Source: Micromonospora echinospora (GTDB taxonomy: Bacteria > Actinomycetota > Actinomycetes > Mycobacteriales > Micromonosporaceae). Taken from it: a stretch of DNA of 64,000 nt. The notes under the pieces are model-generated. The model had not been told where the DNA came from, did no database searches, and saw only the letters and a list, made by a program, of their open reading frames with translations. A program made the translations under genes and the position numbers. Below, one piece after another: positions 8,213 through 18,254 of the stretch; positions within the stretch are counted from its first letter, which is position 1, and every line of letters starts with the position of its first letter. Location of the stretch: the NCBI RefSeq assembly GCF_014203425.1, contig NZ_JACHJC010000001.1, forward strand, positions 62,001-126,000, written 5' to 3'.

Positions 8213-8980
8213 TCAGCCGGTGATCGTCAGCTTCACCGGTTCGCTGATCTTGGTGCCGACGCGGGCGAACACCTGGTACGCGCCGATCGCGGCGAACTCA
8301 CCGTTCGCGAGCCCGTTGGCGCACCGGTTGTCCACCCGGCCGTTCCAGCCCAGCTCGTAGGAGCGCTCGAAATTCGGCGTGAAGGACTGCACGTCCGAGC
8401 CCTTGCCGGTGCCGCACGTGTCCGAGGACCAGATCTTCTCCGCGCCCGCCTTGAGGTACAGCTCCTGAAGGTCGGCGCCGACGTCCCTGCTGCACGTACG
8501 GTTCGACACATTCTTGACCTTGAGACGCAGCGTGACCACAGTGCCCCGCTGGGCGGTGGCCGGCGCCGCGACCGGCGTCACCCGCAACTCCGAGTCGGTG
8601 CAGGTGCCGTCGTCCGAGACGGGCTGCCCGTTCGCGCCGCCGTTACCGGTGCCGCCATCGGTGTTCCCGCCACCGGTGTTGTTCCCGCCGGTGTTGTTCC
8701 CGCCGGTGTTGCCGCCACCGGTGTTCGCGCCGCCGCCGCCCACGTCGCCGGGTGTCGGCGACGGGCTCCCCGACTGCGGCGTCAACACCGAGCCGGACGG
8801 GCCCGGCTCGGCCCCGGCGGAACCGGTCGGCGACGGGTCCGTGCCCGGCGCGCCGGTGTTACGGTCCGTGCCGGTGCACGAGTAGAGCAGGACAATCAGG
8901 AAGAGCAACCCCGCGCCGAGCACGACGGCACGACGCCGCCAGTACACAGCAGGGGGCAGGGGGCCGACCGTCAGACGCAT
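8213..8980 (-). CDS. Single-pass membrane protein with Gly/Asn/Thr-repeat linker
   Basis: 255 residues from the ATG at 8980. A short basic N-terminus precedes one membrane helix (RAVVLGAGLLFLIVLLYSC, about 17-35). A disordered Pro/Ser/Gly stretch then runs into GGGNTGGNNTGG-type repeats (about residues 80-115). A C-terminal globular domain of about 130 residues carries four to five cysteines (DGTCTDSELRV, RTCSRDVG, SDTCGTGKG, DNRCANG), probably an extracellular beta-sandwich. It occupies the place of the convergent membrane protein gene that follows disA in mycobacteria (Rv3587c by memory). Function unknown; the position suggests an envelope role. Confidence 0.8.
   Translation of the reverse strand: MRLTVGPLPPAVYWRRRAVVLGAGLLFLIVLLYSCTGTDRNTGAPGTDPSPTGSAGAEPGPSGSVLTPQSGSPSPTPGDVGGGGANTGGGNTGGNNTGGNNTGGGNTDGGTGNGGANGQPVSDDGTCTDSELRVTPVAAPATAQRGTVVTLRLKVKNVSNRTCSRDVGADLQELYLKAGAEKIWSSDTCGTGKGSDVQSFTPNFERSYELGWNGRVDNRCANGLANGEFAAIGAYQVFARVGTKISEPVKLTITG
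8659..8730 (-). repeat. Short tandem repeat encoding GGNNT units
   Basis: Near-identical units of 12-18 bases built on CCGGTGTTGTTCCCG (plus strand) recur across this stretch and encode the Gly/Asn/Thr linker of the membrane protein. Such arrays expand and contract easily, so copy number probably varies between strains. Confidence 0.7.
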
Positions 8981-8989
8981 GATGCGCCT

Positions 8990-8995
8990 ACCGTA
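8990..8995 (-). promoter_or_regulatory. -10-like TACGGT before the membrane protein gene
   Basis: TACGGT (minus strand) lies nine bases before the ATG at 8980, with no ribosome binding site between them. Confidence 0.35.
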
Positions 8996-9085
8996 GCCGC
9001 GCGGCGCACGGCTCGCCGGTCCGACGCGCCGGGAACCCGCCGCCGTACGGCCACCACCGTCCACACCGGATAACCGCCGCCACCG

Positions 9086-9649
9086 TCAGAGGTAGACCTT
9101 GCGCTGGTAGATCGCGTGCGCGCCGGCCACCCGGTCGAGGAAGAGCAGCCCCGCGCAGTGGTCGATCTCGTGCTGGAGCGCACGCGCCTCGAAACCGTCG
9201 GTCACCAACCGGACCGGTTCCCCGGTGCCCGGCAGCGCGCCCTCCACCACCAGCCGGCTGGCCCGCTTCACGTCGCCGGTCAGGTCCGGCACCGACATGC
9301 AGCCCTCCCGGCCCGCCTTCCACCGGCTCGCCTCCACCACCCGCGCGTTGCAGAGCACGAACGTGCCGTGCACGGTGACCGCCTTCGGGTGCCCGGTGAC
9401 GTCCACCGCGAACACCTGCGCGCTCACCCCCACCTGCGGCGCCGCCAGGCCCACACAGCCGGGCGAGACCCGCATCGTGGCCACCAGGTCCGCGGCGAGC
9501 CGCACCACGTCGGCAGACGTCGGGTCGACCTCCGGGCCGGGTTGGCTCAGCACCGGCTCCGGCGCGGCCACCACCGGGCGTACCGCACCGGCGACACCGA
9601 GCTTCTCCGGCGTCCAGCCGCCCAGGCCCGCGTACTCCGGCCCGGTCAC
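9086..9649 (-). CDS. def: Peptide deformylase
   Basis: 187 residues; removes the N-formyl group from nascent proteins. The three family motifs are intact: GLAAPQVG (67-74), EGCMS (115-119, metal ligand Cys117) and QHEIDH (159-164, metal ligands His160 and His164 with catalytic Glu161). An N-terminal extension of about 30 residues precedes the core. Its ATG overlaps the stop codon of the ACT-domain gene by four bases, so the two are co-translated. No methionyl-tRNA formyltransferase gene is adjacent; this may be one of several deformylases in the genome. Confidence 0.95.
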   Translation of the reverse strand: MTGPEYAGLGGWTPEKLGVAGAVRPVVAAPEPVLSQPGPEVDPTSADVVRLAADLVATMRVSPGCVGLAAPQVGVSAQVFAVDVTGHPKAVTVHGTFVLCNARVVEASRWKAGREGCMSVPDLTGDVKRASRLVVEGALPGTGEPVRLVTDGFEARALQHEIDHCAGLLFLDRVAGAHAIYQRKVYL

Positions 9650-10158
9650 AGCAGGTCCGTGTCCGCCGGGCGGAGGCTGACCCCGACACCCAGCTCCGCC
9701 GCGACGCGCGTGAGCCGGCCGGCCACCTCGTCGGAGACGCCCGGCGGCAGCTCGACCTCGGCGACCACCACGTAGAGCGAACCGGTCAGCCGCGTGCTCA
9801 GGTCGGTCACGTTCCCGCCCGCGTCGGTGAGCACCCGGGTCATCGCCGCCACGATGCCCATCCGGTCGGCGCCGTGCACCGCCAGCACGTACGGCTCACC
9901 GGCGGGCGCGCTGCCGGCGTCGGGCGTGACCGTGCGTACGGTGGCCAGCAGGTGCCCGTCGGCGGCGAGCGGGGCCAGCGCGGCCTCGACGTCGGCGGCG
10001 GCCGGTCCCACGCAGATCAGGGTCATCGCGAAGTGTCCACGCAGCCGGGTCATCGTCGAGTCGGTGAGGTTCGCGCCGAGCCGGGCGAGGACCTCGGCGA
10101 CGTCGGCGACGATGCCCGGCCGGTCCCGGCCGATGACGGTGATCGCGAGCTCGTTCAT
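9646..10158 (-). CDS. Tandem ACT-domain protein (GcvR-like)
   Basis: 170 residues made of two ACT domains: residues 1-75, starting MNELAITVIGRDRPGIVADV, and 90-165, containing VLAVHGADRMGIVAAMTRVL. Both carry the DRPGI/DRMGI ligand-loop signature that binds amino acids. The family includes GcvR, a repressor accessory protein of the glycine cleavage system, but actinobacterial members have no proven partner. The ATG at 10158 starts exactly at the first ACT strand. Co-translation with peptide deformylase suggests an amino-acid-sensing link to translation or one-carbon supply; this is inference. Confidence 0.85.
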   Translation of the reverse strand: MNELAITVIGRDRPGIVADVAEVLARLGANLTDSTMTRLRGHFAMTLICVGPAAADVEAALAPLAADGHLLATVRTVTPDAGSAPAGEPYVLAVHGADRMGIVAAMTRVLTDAGGNVTDLSTRLTGSLYVVVAEVELPPGVSDEVAGRLTRVAAELGVGVSLRPADTDLL

Positions 10159-10254
10159 TCGGACATTCTGCCCCGTCGCCCATGATCGATCGCGCCCGGC
10201 CACCCGCCCCGCCCAACCTGCGGGAAAGACAGCCGTGACATGATCGGCGACGCG

Positions 10255-11154
10255 ATGTCCGAGCCCACATTCGCCACCCAGGTCAGCAGGTGGTACGAGC
10301 GCAACGCCCGTGAACTGCCCTGGCGCGAGCCGGGTACCGGCGCCTGGGCGATCCTGGTTTCCGAGGTCATGCTCCAGCAGACCCCGGTGGTACGGGTGGT
10401 GCCCGCCTTCCAGGCGTGGCTGGCCCGCTGGCCCGAGCCGCGCGCGCTCGCCGAGGACACCCCGGCCGAGGCGATCCGCATGTGGGGGCGGCTCGGCTAC
10501 CCCCGCCGGGCGGTACGCCTGCGCGAGTGCGCGGTGGCCATCGTGGAGCGGCACGGCGGCGTGGTGCCCGACCGGCTCGACCAGCTGCTGGCGCTGCCGG
10601 GCGTCGGCACGTACACGGCACGCGCGGTCGCCGCCTTCGCGTACGGGCAGCGACATCCGGTGGTGGACACGAACGTGCGGCGCGTGGTGTGCCGGGCGAT
10701 CGCCGGTGAACCCGACGCCGGTCCGACGACCCGCCCCGCCGACCTGGTCGCCACCGAGGAACTGCTGCCGATCGAACCGGCCGCCGCCGCCCTGGCCAGC
10801 GCCGCGTTCATGGAACTCGGGGCGGTCGTCTGCACCGCCCGCGCCCCGCGCTGCGCGATCTGCCCGGTCGAGTCGAGTTGCGCCTGGCGGGCCTCCGGCC
10901 AGGCCGCCCCTACCGGGCCGACGCGCCGTCCGCAGCGCTACGCCGGCACCGACCGGCAGGTACGCGGACTGCTGCTCGCCGTGCTCCGCGACGCCACCGG
11001 GCCGGTGCCGCACCAGCGGCTGGACCAGGTCTGGCAGGACGACGTCCAGCGGGCCCGCGCGCTGGCCGGCCTGGTCACTGACGGACTGGTGGAACCGGTG
11101 GGCGAGGAGTCGTTCCGCCTGGCCGGTGACGGCCCCGCCGTCCCCCTCCCCTGA
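10255..11154 (+). CDS. mutY: A/G-specific adenine glycosylase MutY
   Basis: 299 residues from the ATG at 10255 (an in-frame ATG at 10240 is possible and has GGGAAAG upstream). It excises adenine mispaired with 8-oxoguanine. Visible features: catalytic Glu37 in SEVMLQQTPV, helix-hairpin-helix LPGVGTYTARAV (114-125), catalytic Asp138 in VVDTNVRRV, and the 4Fe-4S cluster cysteines 193, 200, 203 and 209 in Cys-x6-Cys-x2-Cys-x5-Cys spacing. The large C-terminal 8-oxoG-recognition domain of E. coli MutY is reduced to about 80 residues, as is common in actinobacteria. Converges with clpC across a structured gap. Confidence 0.96.
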   Translation: MSEPTFATQVSRWYERNARELPWREPGTGAWAILVSEVMLQQTPVVRVVPAFQAWLARWPEPRALAEDTPAEAIRMWGRLGYPRRAVRLRECAVAIVERHGGVVPDRLDQLLALPGVGTYTARAVAAFAYGQRHPVVDTNVRRVVCRAIAGEPDAGPTTRPADLVATEELLPIEPAAAALASAAFMELGAVVCTARAPRCAICPVESSCAWRASGQAAPTGPTRRPQRYAGTDRQVRGLLLAVLRDATGPVPHQRLDQVWQDDVQRARALAGLVTDGLVEPVGEESFRLAGDGPAVPLP

Positions 11155-11164
11155 CCGGCCCACT

Positions 11165-11336
11165 CCCCTCCCTCCCGCCTCCCCTCCACCCCGCCTCCCC
11201 GCCCTCGCGCCTCGCCCCGCTCCCGCACCTCGCCCCACCCTCGCCCGCCCTGTCGATCATGAAGTTAGCGGCGACAAATGGGACGCCAAGTGCGGTCAAC
11301 TTCATGATCAACCAGGGCAAGGGCGGGCGGGGCGGG
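11165..11336. other. C-rich tract, palindrome and G-rich tract between mutY and clpC
   Basis: The 366-bp gap from 11155 to 11520 holds no gene. The plus strand is almost purely C/T from about 11160 to 11250, including CCCCTCCCTCCCGCCTCCCC at 11165-11184 (a G-quadruplex motif on the minus strand). It becomes G-rich from 11311 onward, with four G-runs at 11315-11330 (a quadruplex motif on the plus strand). The central palindrome and the clpC terminator are listed separately. Confidence 0.75.
11255..11310. repeat. GATC-anchored interspersed palindrome, copy 1
   Basis: Left arm GATCATGAAGTTAGC at 11255-11269 and right arm GGTCAACTTCATGATC ending at 11309 form an inverted repeat with 12 perfect pairs around a 27-base spacer. 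Related elements with other arm sequences occur at 21960, 24994 and (half) 54779. Confidence 0.8.
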
Positions 11337-11463
11337 CCCTCCGGGGGCGGGAGGGAGGGCGGGCAGGGCGGTGGGTAGGGCTGGGCGCGCGGGCGGCGGC
11401 GGCAGGGCTGGCGGCACTCCGGGACGCGGTGGGCGGGCACGCGCGGTGGGCGGGCACGGGAAA

Positions 11464-11504
11464 GGCGACGGCCCCGGTGGCTTTCGCCTACCGGGGCCGT
11501 CGCC
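11464..11504 (-). terminator. Strong hairpin terminator after clpC
   Basis: Perfect 15-bp stem GGCGACGGCCCCGGT/ACCGGGGCCGTCGCC with an 11-base loop, 16 bases beyond the clpC stop. On the minus strand it is followed by TTTCCC, a weak T-tract. Confidence 0.85.
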
Positions 11505-11520
11505 CTCGAACTGTGCGGAC

Positions 11521-14058
<2,538 letters not shown>

Positions 14059-14341
14059 GCCCTCGTGCTCCTCACGTGCCGTGCGCCTTGATGGTCAGAT
14101 CTCGGCGGGGCCGGTGCGCGGACGTCCGGGATGGGCGTCCGTGCCTCCTTACTCTATCGCCGCGGGCCGCCTCCGCTGAGGTCGTGTGGCCCCGCGAATG
14201 GTCGTTCCGACGTCGTTTCTGACAACCGTCCACGCTCAGGAGGTGTTCCGGGACCCCTGCCTGTACGCGCAGAGCGAAATCCGACCGGCGCCAAACGGCC
14301 GGTCAAGTGGACCCGATGCGGCGACAGTGCGCCCGCCGACG

Positions 14342-14384
14342 TCGTCCACAGCCTGTGGATGGAATCTCCACCGCCTGTGGACAA
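14342..14384. promoter_or_regulatory. Cluster of DnaA-box-like sites upstream of clpC
   Basis: TGTGGACAA at 14376-14384 is a perfect DnaA box on the minus strand (TTGTCCACA). TCGTCCACA at 14342-14350 differs by one base. A perfect odd palindrome, TCCACAGCCTGTGGA, spans 14345-14359. They lie in the 535-bp gap between clpC and lsr2, which otherwise shows no gene. No AT-rich unwinding region or dnaA gene is near, so a regulatory or DnaA-titrating site is more likely than an origin. Confidence 0.5.
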
Positions 14385-14533
14385 CCGCTCCCGGCGGGGA
14401 TTTCTTCCCGCCCCGCCGGCCCGGACGAGACGGGTCGAACAGGTGGGCCGGACCGGACATCCGGTACCGCAAGGGACGGCCAGGCGGAACCGTCACACCG
14501 GCCCCGGAACCGTCACAACGGCCCGGATAACGG

Positions 14534-14570
14534 CGACGCCGGCCCGGAGTGGCACTCCGGTCCGGCGTCG
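14534..14570 (-). terminator. Hairpin terminator after lsr2
   Basis: Stem of 17 pairs with one mismatch (CGACGCCGGCCCGGAGT against ACTCCGGTCCGGCGTCG) and a three-base loop, 24 bases beyond the lsr2 stop. No T-run follows, as is usual in high-GC actinobacteria. Confidence 0.75.
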
Positions 14571-14593
14571 TGTCGCCCGTGGCGAGGCTGGGG

Positions 14594-14944
14594 TCAGTGC
14601 CCCGCCTTCGCGTGGTACTCGTCCACGATCTCCTGCGGGATACGACCCCGGTCGGAGATGTCCTTGCCGGCCTTCTTGGCCCACTCGCGGATGGCCCGGT
14701 TCTGCTCGCGGTCCGCGGTCGCGCCGCCTCGACCCCGAGCGGCCCGGCCGCCCACGACCACACCCCCGCGACCGACCTTCGTTCCGTTCGCGATGTACGG
14801 CGCGAATACGTCACGCAATTTCTCTGCGTTGGGTGCGGAGAGGTCGATCTCGTACTGCACGCCGTCGAGCGCGAACTTGACGGTCTCGTCAGCGTCCCCG
14901 CCGTCCAGGTCATCGACCAGCTTGTGAATGATCTGCTTGGCCAC
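14594..14944 (-). CDS. lsr2: Nucleoid-associated silencer Lsr2
   Basis: 116 residues, close to the 112 of the mycobacterial protein. The N-terminal dimerisation domain begins MAKQIIHKLVDDLDGG, and the C-terminal DNA-binding domain has the AT-hook-like RGR at 99-101 (DISDRGRIPQEIV). It bridges DNA and silences AT-rich, often foreign, genes. The GTG at 14944 was chosen because AAGGA lies nine bases upstream; an in-frame ATG nine bases earlier would sit on top of that site. The linker (residues 52-80) is Gly/Arg-rich. Its gene lies between lysS and clpC as in mycobacteria. Confidence 0.96.
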   Translation of the reverse strand: MAKQIIHKLVDDLDGGDADETVKFALDGVQYEIDLSAPNAEKLRDVFAPYIANGTKVGRGGVVVGGRAARGRGGATADREQNRAIREWAKKAGKDISDRGRIPQEIVDEYHAKAGH

Positions 14945-14994
14945 GTCCCACATTCCTTTCGAGCAGGGTAGTGCTCCTGCAATACTCCGAGAGC

Positions 14995-15025
14995 ACAATA
15001 ACCCGTCCGGCGCTTGTTCCGTCAA
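14995..15025 (-). promoter_or_regulatory. Candidate lsr2 promoter
   Basis: On the minus strand TTGACG (15020-15025) is followed 19 bases later by TATTGT (14995-15000); shifting the -10 to GTTATT gives a 17-base spacer. The predicted leader to the GTG is about 45 bases and includes a small GAGCA/TGCTC hairpin. Confidence 0.5.
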
Positions 15026-15065
15026 TAGGACGGGGTAACGAGCCGGAGAAGCTTTGCGGGAGCGC

Positions 15066-16574
15066 CTACTCCGGCCGGACCAACGGGAACAGGATCGTTT
15101 CCCGAATTCCCAGCCCGGTCAGCGCCATCAGCAGGCGATCGATTCCCATTCCCATGCCACCGGAGGGCGGCATTCCATACTCCATCGCTCGGAGAAAATC
15201 CTCGTCCAGCCGCATCGCCTCGTCGTCGCCGCGCGCCGCGAGCTGCGCCTGGGCCATCAGCCGCTCCCGCTGCACGACCGGGTCGACCAGCTCGGAGTAC
15301 GCAGTGCCCAGCTCGAATCCGAGCACGTACAGGTCCCACTTCTCGGCAAGGCCCGGCTCGCTGCGGTGGGCCCGGGTCAGCGGGCTGGTCTCCTCCGGGT
15401 AGTCGCGGACGAACGTGGGCGCCTGAAGCGACGGCACCACGAGTTCCTCGAACAACTCCTCGGCCAGCTTGCCCGGTCCCCACTTCGGGTCGACGGAGAG
15501 ACCGACCTTGTCCGCGTACTCGACCAGGCGTGCTCTTTCGGTGCGGACGGTGACCTCCTCACCGAGCGCTTCGGAAAGAACACCGAACAGCGTCACCGAG
15601 CGCCACTCGCCACCCAGATCGAACTCGTGCCCGTCCGCGTGGGTCACCACGGTCGATCCGGCGACCGCGACCGCGGCCTGCTGTACGAGATTTCGGGTCA
15701 GCTCGGCCATCGTGTCGTAGTCGCCGTACGCCTGGTACGCCTCCAGCATCGCGAACTCCGGCGAGTGCGAAGAGTCGATGCCCTCATTACGGAAGTTGCG
15801 GTTGATCTCGAAGACGCGGTCGACGCCGCCGACCACCGCGCGCTTGAGAAATAGTTCCGGCGCGATTCGCAGATACAGATCCGTGTCGAGCGCATTGCTG
15901 TGGGTCACGAATGGGCGGGCCGCCGCACCGCCGTGCAGCAGTTGCAGCATCGGGGTCTCGACCTCGATGTAGTCCTGCCCGTGCAGGGTGTCCCGCAGGC
16001 TGCGGACGGCGGTGGCCCGGGTGCGGACCATCTGCCGGGCCTGCGGGCGAACCACCAGGTCCACGTAGCGCTGGCGGACCCGGGACTCCTCGCTCAGCGG
16101 CTTGTGCGCCACCGGCAGCGGGCGCAGCGCCTTGGCGGTGACCGCCCACTCCTCGGCGAGCACGGACAGCTCGCCGCGCCGGCTGGTGATCACCTCGCCG
16201 GTCACGCCGACATGGTCGCCGAGGTCGACCAGGCGCTTCCAGTCCGCCAGCCGCTCCGGCCCGACCCGGTCCAGCGAGAGCATCGCCTGGAGTTCGGTGC
16301 CGTCACCGTCGCGAAGCGTTGCGAAGCAGAGCTTGCCGGTGTTGCGAATGAAGATCACCCGGCCGGTGACCGAGGCCCGGTCGCCGGTGGCGGTGTCGGT
16401 GGGCAGGTCCGCGTAGCGCTCGCGCAGCCGCGCCAGCGTGGTGGTGCGCGGAAAACCCACCGGGTACGGCTCGGTGCCCTCGGCGAGCATCCGGTCCCGC
16501 TTCTCCCGGCGGACCTTCATCTGCTCGGGAAGGTCGTCGGCGGGGTCTGCTGGCAGGGCGTTCTGCTCGGTCAC
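15066..16574 (-). CDS. lysS: Lysyl-tRNA synthetase, class II
   Basis: 502 residues; charges tRNA-Lys. The N-terminal OB-fold anticodon-binding domain (about 60-165) contains [16 protein letters not shown]. The catalytic core shows motif 2 ([14 protein letters not shown], about 252-265) and motif 3 ([15 protein letters not shown], about 475-489). The GTG start at 16574 has GAGGAAG six bases upstream. lsr2 follows with its own promoter in the 121-bp gap. The divergent neighbour is a small methyltransferase. Confidence 0.97.
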   Translation of the reverse strand: MTEQNALPADPADDLPEQMKVRREKRDRMLAEGTEPYPVGFPRTTTLARLRERYADLPTDTATGDRASVTGRVIFIRNTGKLCFATLRDGDGTELQAMLSLDRVGPERLADWKRLVDLGDHVGVTGEVITSRRGELSVLAEEWAVTAKALRPLPVAHKPLSEESRVRQRYVDLVVRPQARQMVRTRATAVRSLRDTLHGQDYIEVETPMLQLLHGGAAARPFVTHSNALDTDLYLRIAPELFLKRAVVGGVDRVFEINRNFRNEGIDSSHSPEFAMLEAYQAYGDYDTMAELTRNLVQQAAVAVAGSTVVTHADGHEFDLGGEWRSVTLFGVLSEALGEEVTVRTERARLVEYADKVGLSVDPKWGPGKLAEELFEELVVPSLQAPTFVRDYPEETSPLTRAHRSEPGLAEKWDLYVLGFELGTAYSELVDPVVQRERLMAQAQLAARGDDEAMRLDEDFLRAMEYGMPPSGGMGMGIDRLLMALTGLGIRETILFPLVRPE

Positions 16575-16654
16575 GGCACGCTTCCTCAGGCCTTGGGAAC
16601 ATCGGCGGGGTCAGCACATGAGCGTACTCAAGCGGCCTGGCGGCCGTTACGGGA

Positions 16655-16660
16655 TAACCT
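16655..16660 (+). promoter_or_regulatory. -10-like TAACCT before the methyltransferase gene
   Basis: TAACCT ends seven bases before the ATG at 16668; no ribosome binding site is present, consistent with leaderless initiation. Confidence 0.45.
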
Positions 16661-16667
16661 GCCCGTC

Positions 16668-17420
16668 ATGACCGACCCCACTGCGGCTCTCTCGTTCGGC
16701 GCCGCCGCGGCCGAGTACGACCGGTTCCGTCCCCGTTATCCCCAGGCCGCGCTGCGCTGGGCGCTGGACGGACTGTCCGGGGCCCGGGTGGTGGACCTCG
16801 GCGCGGGCACGGGCATCCTCACCCGGGGACTGCTGGAGCTCACCGCCGACGGGGCGGTGGCGCAGGTCGTACCCGTGGAGCCGGATCCCGGGATGCGGGC
16901 GCAACTGGCCGACGCCACGCCGGGCACGACGGCGCTCGCCGGCAGCGCCGAGGCCGTGCCGCTGCCGGACGGGCCGGCGGACGCGGTGCTGGTCGGGCAG
17001 GCCTACCACTGGTTCGACAGGGAACCGGCACACGCGGAGATCGCGCGCGTGCTGCGCGCGGGCGGCACGTTCGCGCCGGTCTGGAACATCCGGGACGAGC
17101 GGGTGGGCTGGGTCGCGGAGCTGACCCGGATCGCACACCTCGGCGACAACGCCGGCGACGTGACGCAGCGGTACGCGGACTTCGGCGCCGCCTTCACCGC
17201 GGTCGAGGTGGGCGAGTTCGCGCACGCGACCACGCTCACGCCGGACGAGGTGGTGGGCATGCTGCACACCCGCTCGTTCTGGCTGACCGCCGACGCGGAC
17301 GAGCGGCGACGGGTGGACGCGGAGCTGGCGGAGCTGTTCGCCACCCACCCCGACCTGGCCGGCCGGGACGCCGTGGAGCTGCCGTACCGCACGATGGTGC
17401 TCCGTGCCAGGCGGCGTTGA
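16668..17420 (+). CDS. Class I SAM-dependent methyltransferase
   Basis: 250 residues. Motif I VVDLGAGTGILTRGLLE (about 41-57), acidic residues at VPVEPDPGM, and the post-I stretch AVLVGQAYHWFD resemble the small Methyltransf_11 proteins that include trans-aconitate and biotin-pathway methyltransferases; the substrate cannot be predicted. The N-terminus SFGAAAAEYDRFRPRYP is typical of this subgroup. It stands alone between divergent lysS and convergent coaX, and is followed by a palindromic repeat. Confidence 0.85.
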   Translation: MTDPTAALSFGAAAAEYDRFRPRYPQAALRWALDGLSGARVVDLGAGTGILTRGLLELTADGAVAQVVPVEPDPGMRAQLADATPGTTALAGSAEAVPLPDGPADAVLVGQAYHWFDREPAHAEIARVLRAGGTFAPVWNIRDERVGWVAELTRIAHLGDNAGDVTQRYADFGAAFTAVEVGEFAHATTLTPDEVVGMLHTRSFWLTADADERRRVDAELAELFATHPDLAGRDAVELPYRTMVLRARRR

Positions 17421-17427
17421 AGCGCCG

Positions 17428-17492
17428 GTGTTAAGAAGGGGCCCCTCCTCTACCTGAGGCGTTAAAAGGGGGCCCTTCCTTACACCTCAGGT
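17428..17492. repeat. Interspersed GGGGCCC repeat between convergent genes
   Basis: Two degenerate direct copies (GTGTTAAGAAGGGGCCCCTC and GCGTTAAAAGGGGGCCCTTC) lie in tandem, and the second is also a partial inverted copy of the first. The TTAAGAAGGGGCCC motif is one I associate with many intergenic sites in Micromonospora and Salinispora genomes. It sits exactly between convergent stops, so it may also end both transcripts. Confidence 0.75.
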
Positions 17493-18245
17493 GTTGCGGT
17501 CGTAGACCATCCGCAGGCCGATCAGCGTGATCATCGGTTCGTGGTGGGTGATGGTGTGGCACTCACCGAGCACCAGCGACGCCAGGCCACCGGTGGCGAT
17601 GACCGCCTTGACCCCGCCCAGTTCCTCGGACATCCGCTCGACGATCCGGTCCACCTGACCGGCAAAGCCGAAGTAGAGCCCGGCCTGAAGACACTCGACG
17701 GTGTTCTTGCCGATCACCGAGCGCGGACGGGTCGCCTCCACCTTGCGCAACTGCGCGGCGCGGGCGGCCAGCGCGTCGAAGGAGATCTCGATGCCGGGCG
17801 CGAACGCCCCGCCGAGGAACTCCCCCCGGCTGCTGATCACGTCGAAGTTGGTGGTGGTACCGAAGTCCACCACGATCGACGGCCCGCCGTAGAGCGTGTA
17901 CGCGGCAAGCGTGTTCACCACGCGGTCCGCGCCCACCTCCTTCGGGTTGTCGATGGCGAGCTGGACGCCGGTACGCACGCCCGGCTCGATGATCACGCTG
18001 GGCAGGTCGGCGTAGTACCTGTCGAGCATGGTGCGCAGCGAGCGCAGCGCCGCCGGCACCGTCGAGCAGGCGGCCACCCCGGTGATCTCCACGGCGTCAC
18101 CGGCGAGCAGCCCGCGGAACATCAGGCCCAGTTCGTCCGCGGTGGAGCGGGCGTCGGTCTTGATGCGCCACGAATGCACCAGCTTGTCGCCGTCGAAGGT
18201 CGCCAGCACGGTGTTCGTGTTTCCGATGTCGATGCAGAGCAGCAC
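17487..18245 (-). CDS. coaX: Type III pantothenate kinase CoaX
   Basis: 252 residues; phosphorylates pantothenate, the first step of CoA synthesis, and uses a monovalent cation. The ASKHA-fold nucleotide motifs are visible: LLCIDIGNTNTVLATFDG at the N-terminus (PHOSPHATE 1), GADRVVNTLAAY (about 102-113) and IVVDFGTTTNFDVIS (about 124-138, PHOSPHATE 2). It is nine bases downstream of nadC and shares the leftward direction of nadB and nadC, forming a CoA/NAD cofactor group with panD-panC upstream. Confidence 0.96.
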   Translation of the reverse strand: MLLCIDIGNTNTVLATFDGDKLVHSWRIKTDARSTADELGLMFRGLLAGDAVEITGVAACSTVPAALRSLRTMLDRYYADLPSVIIEPGVRTGVQLAIDNPKEVGADRVVNTLAAYTLYGGPSIVVDFGTTTNFDVISSRGEFLGGAFAPGIEISFDALAARAAQLRKVEATRPRSVIGKNTVECLQAGLYFGFAGQVDRIVERMSEELGGVKAVIATGGLASLVLGECHTITHHEPMITLIGLRMVYDRNT

Positions 18246-18254
18246 AGCGGCAGC

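Noticed and set aside
9646..11238. Longer start for the ACT-domain protein (530 residues)
   Set aside because: The upstream part is antisense to mutY; the ATG at 10158 begins exactly at the first ACT domain.
14342..14384. Replication origin
   Set aside because: Only one perfect DnaA box, no AT-rich stretch and no dnaA, dnaN or gyr genes nearby.
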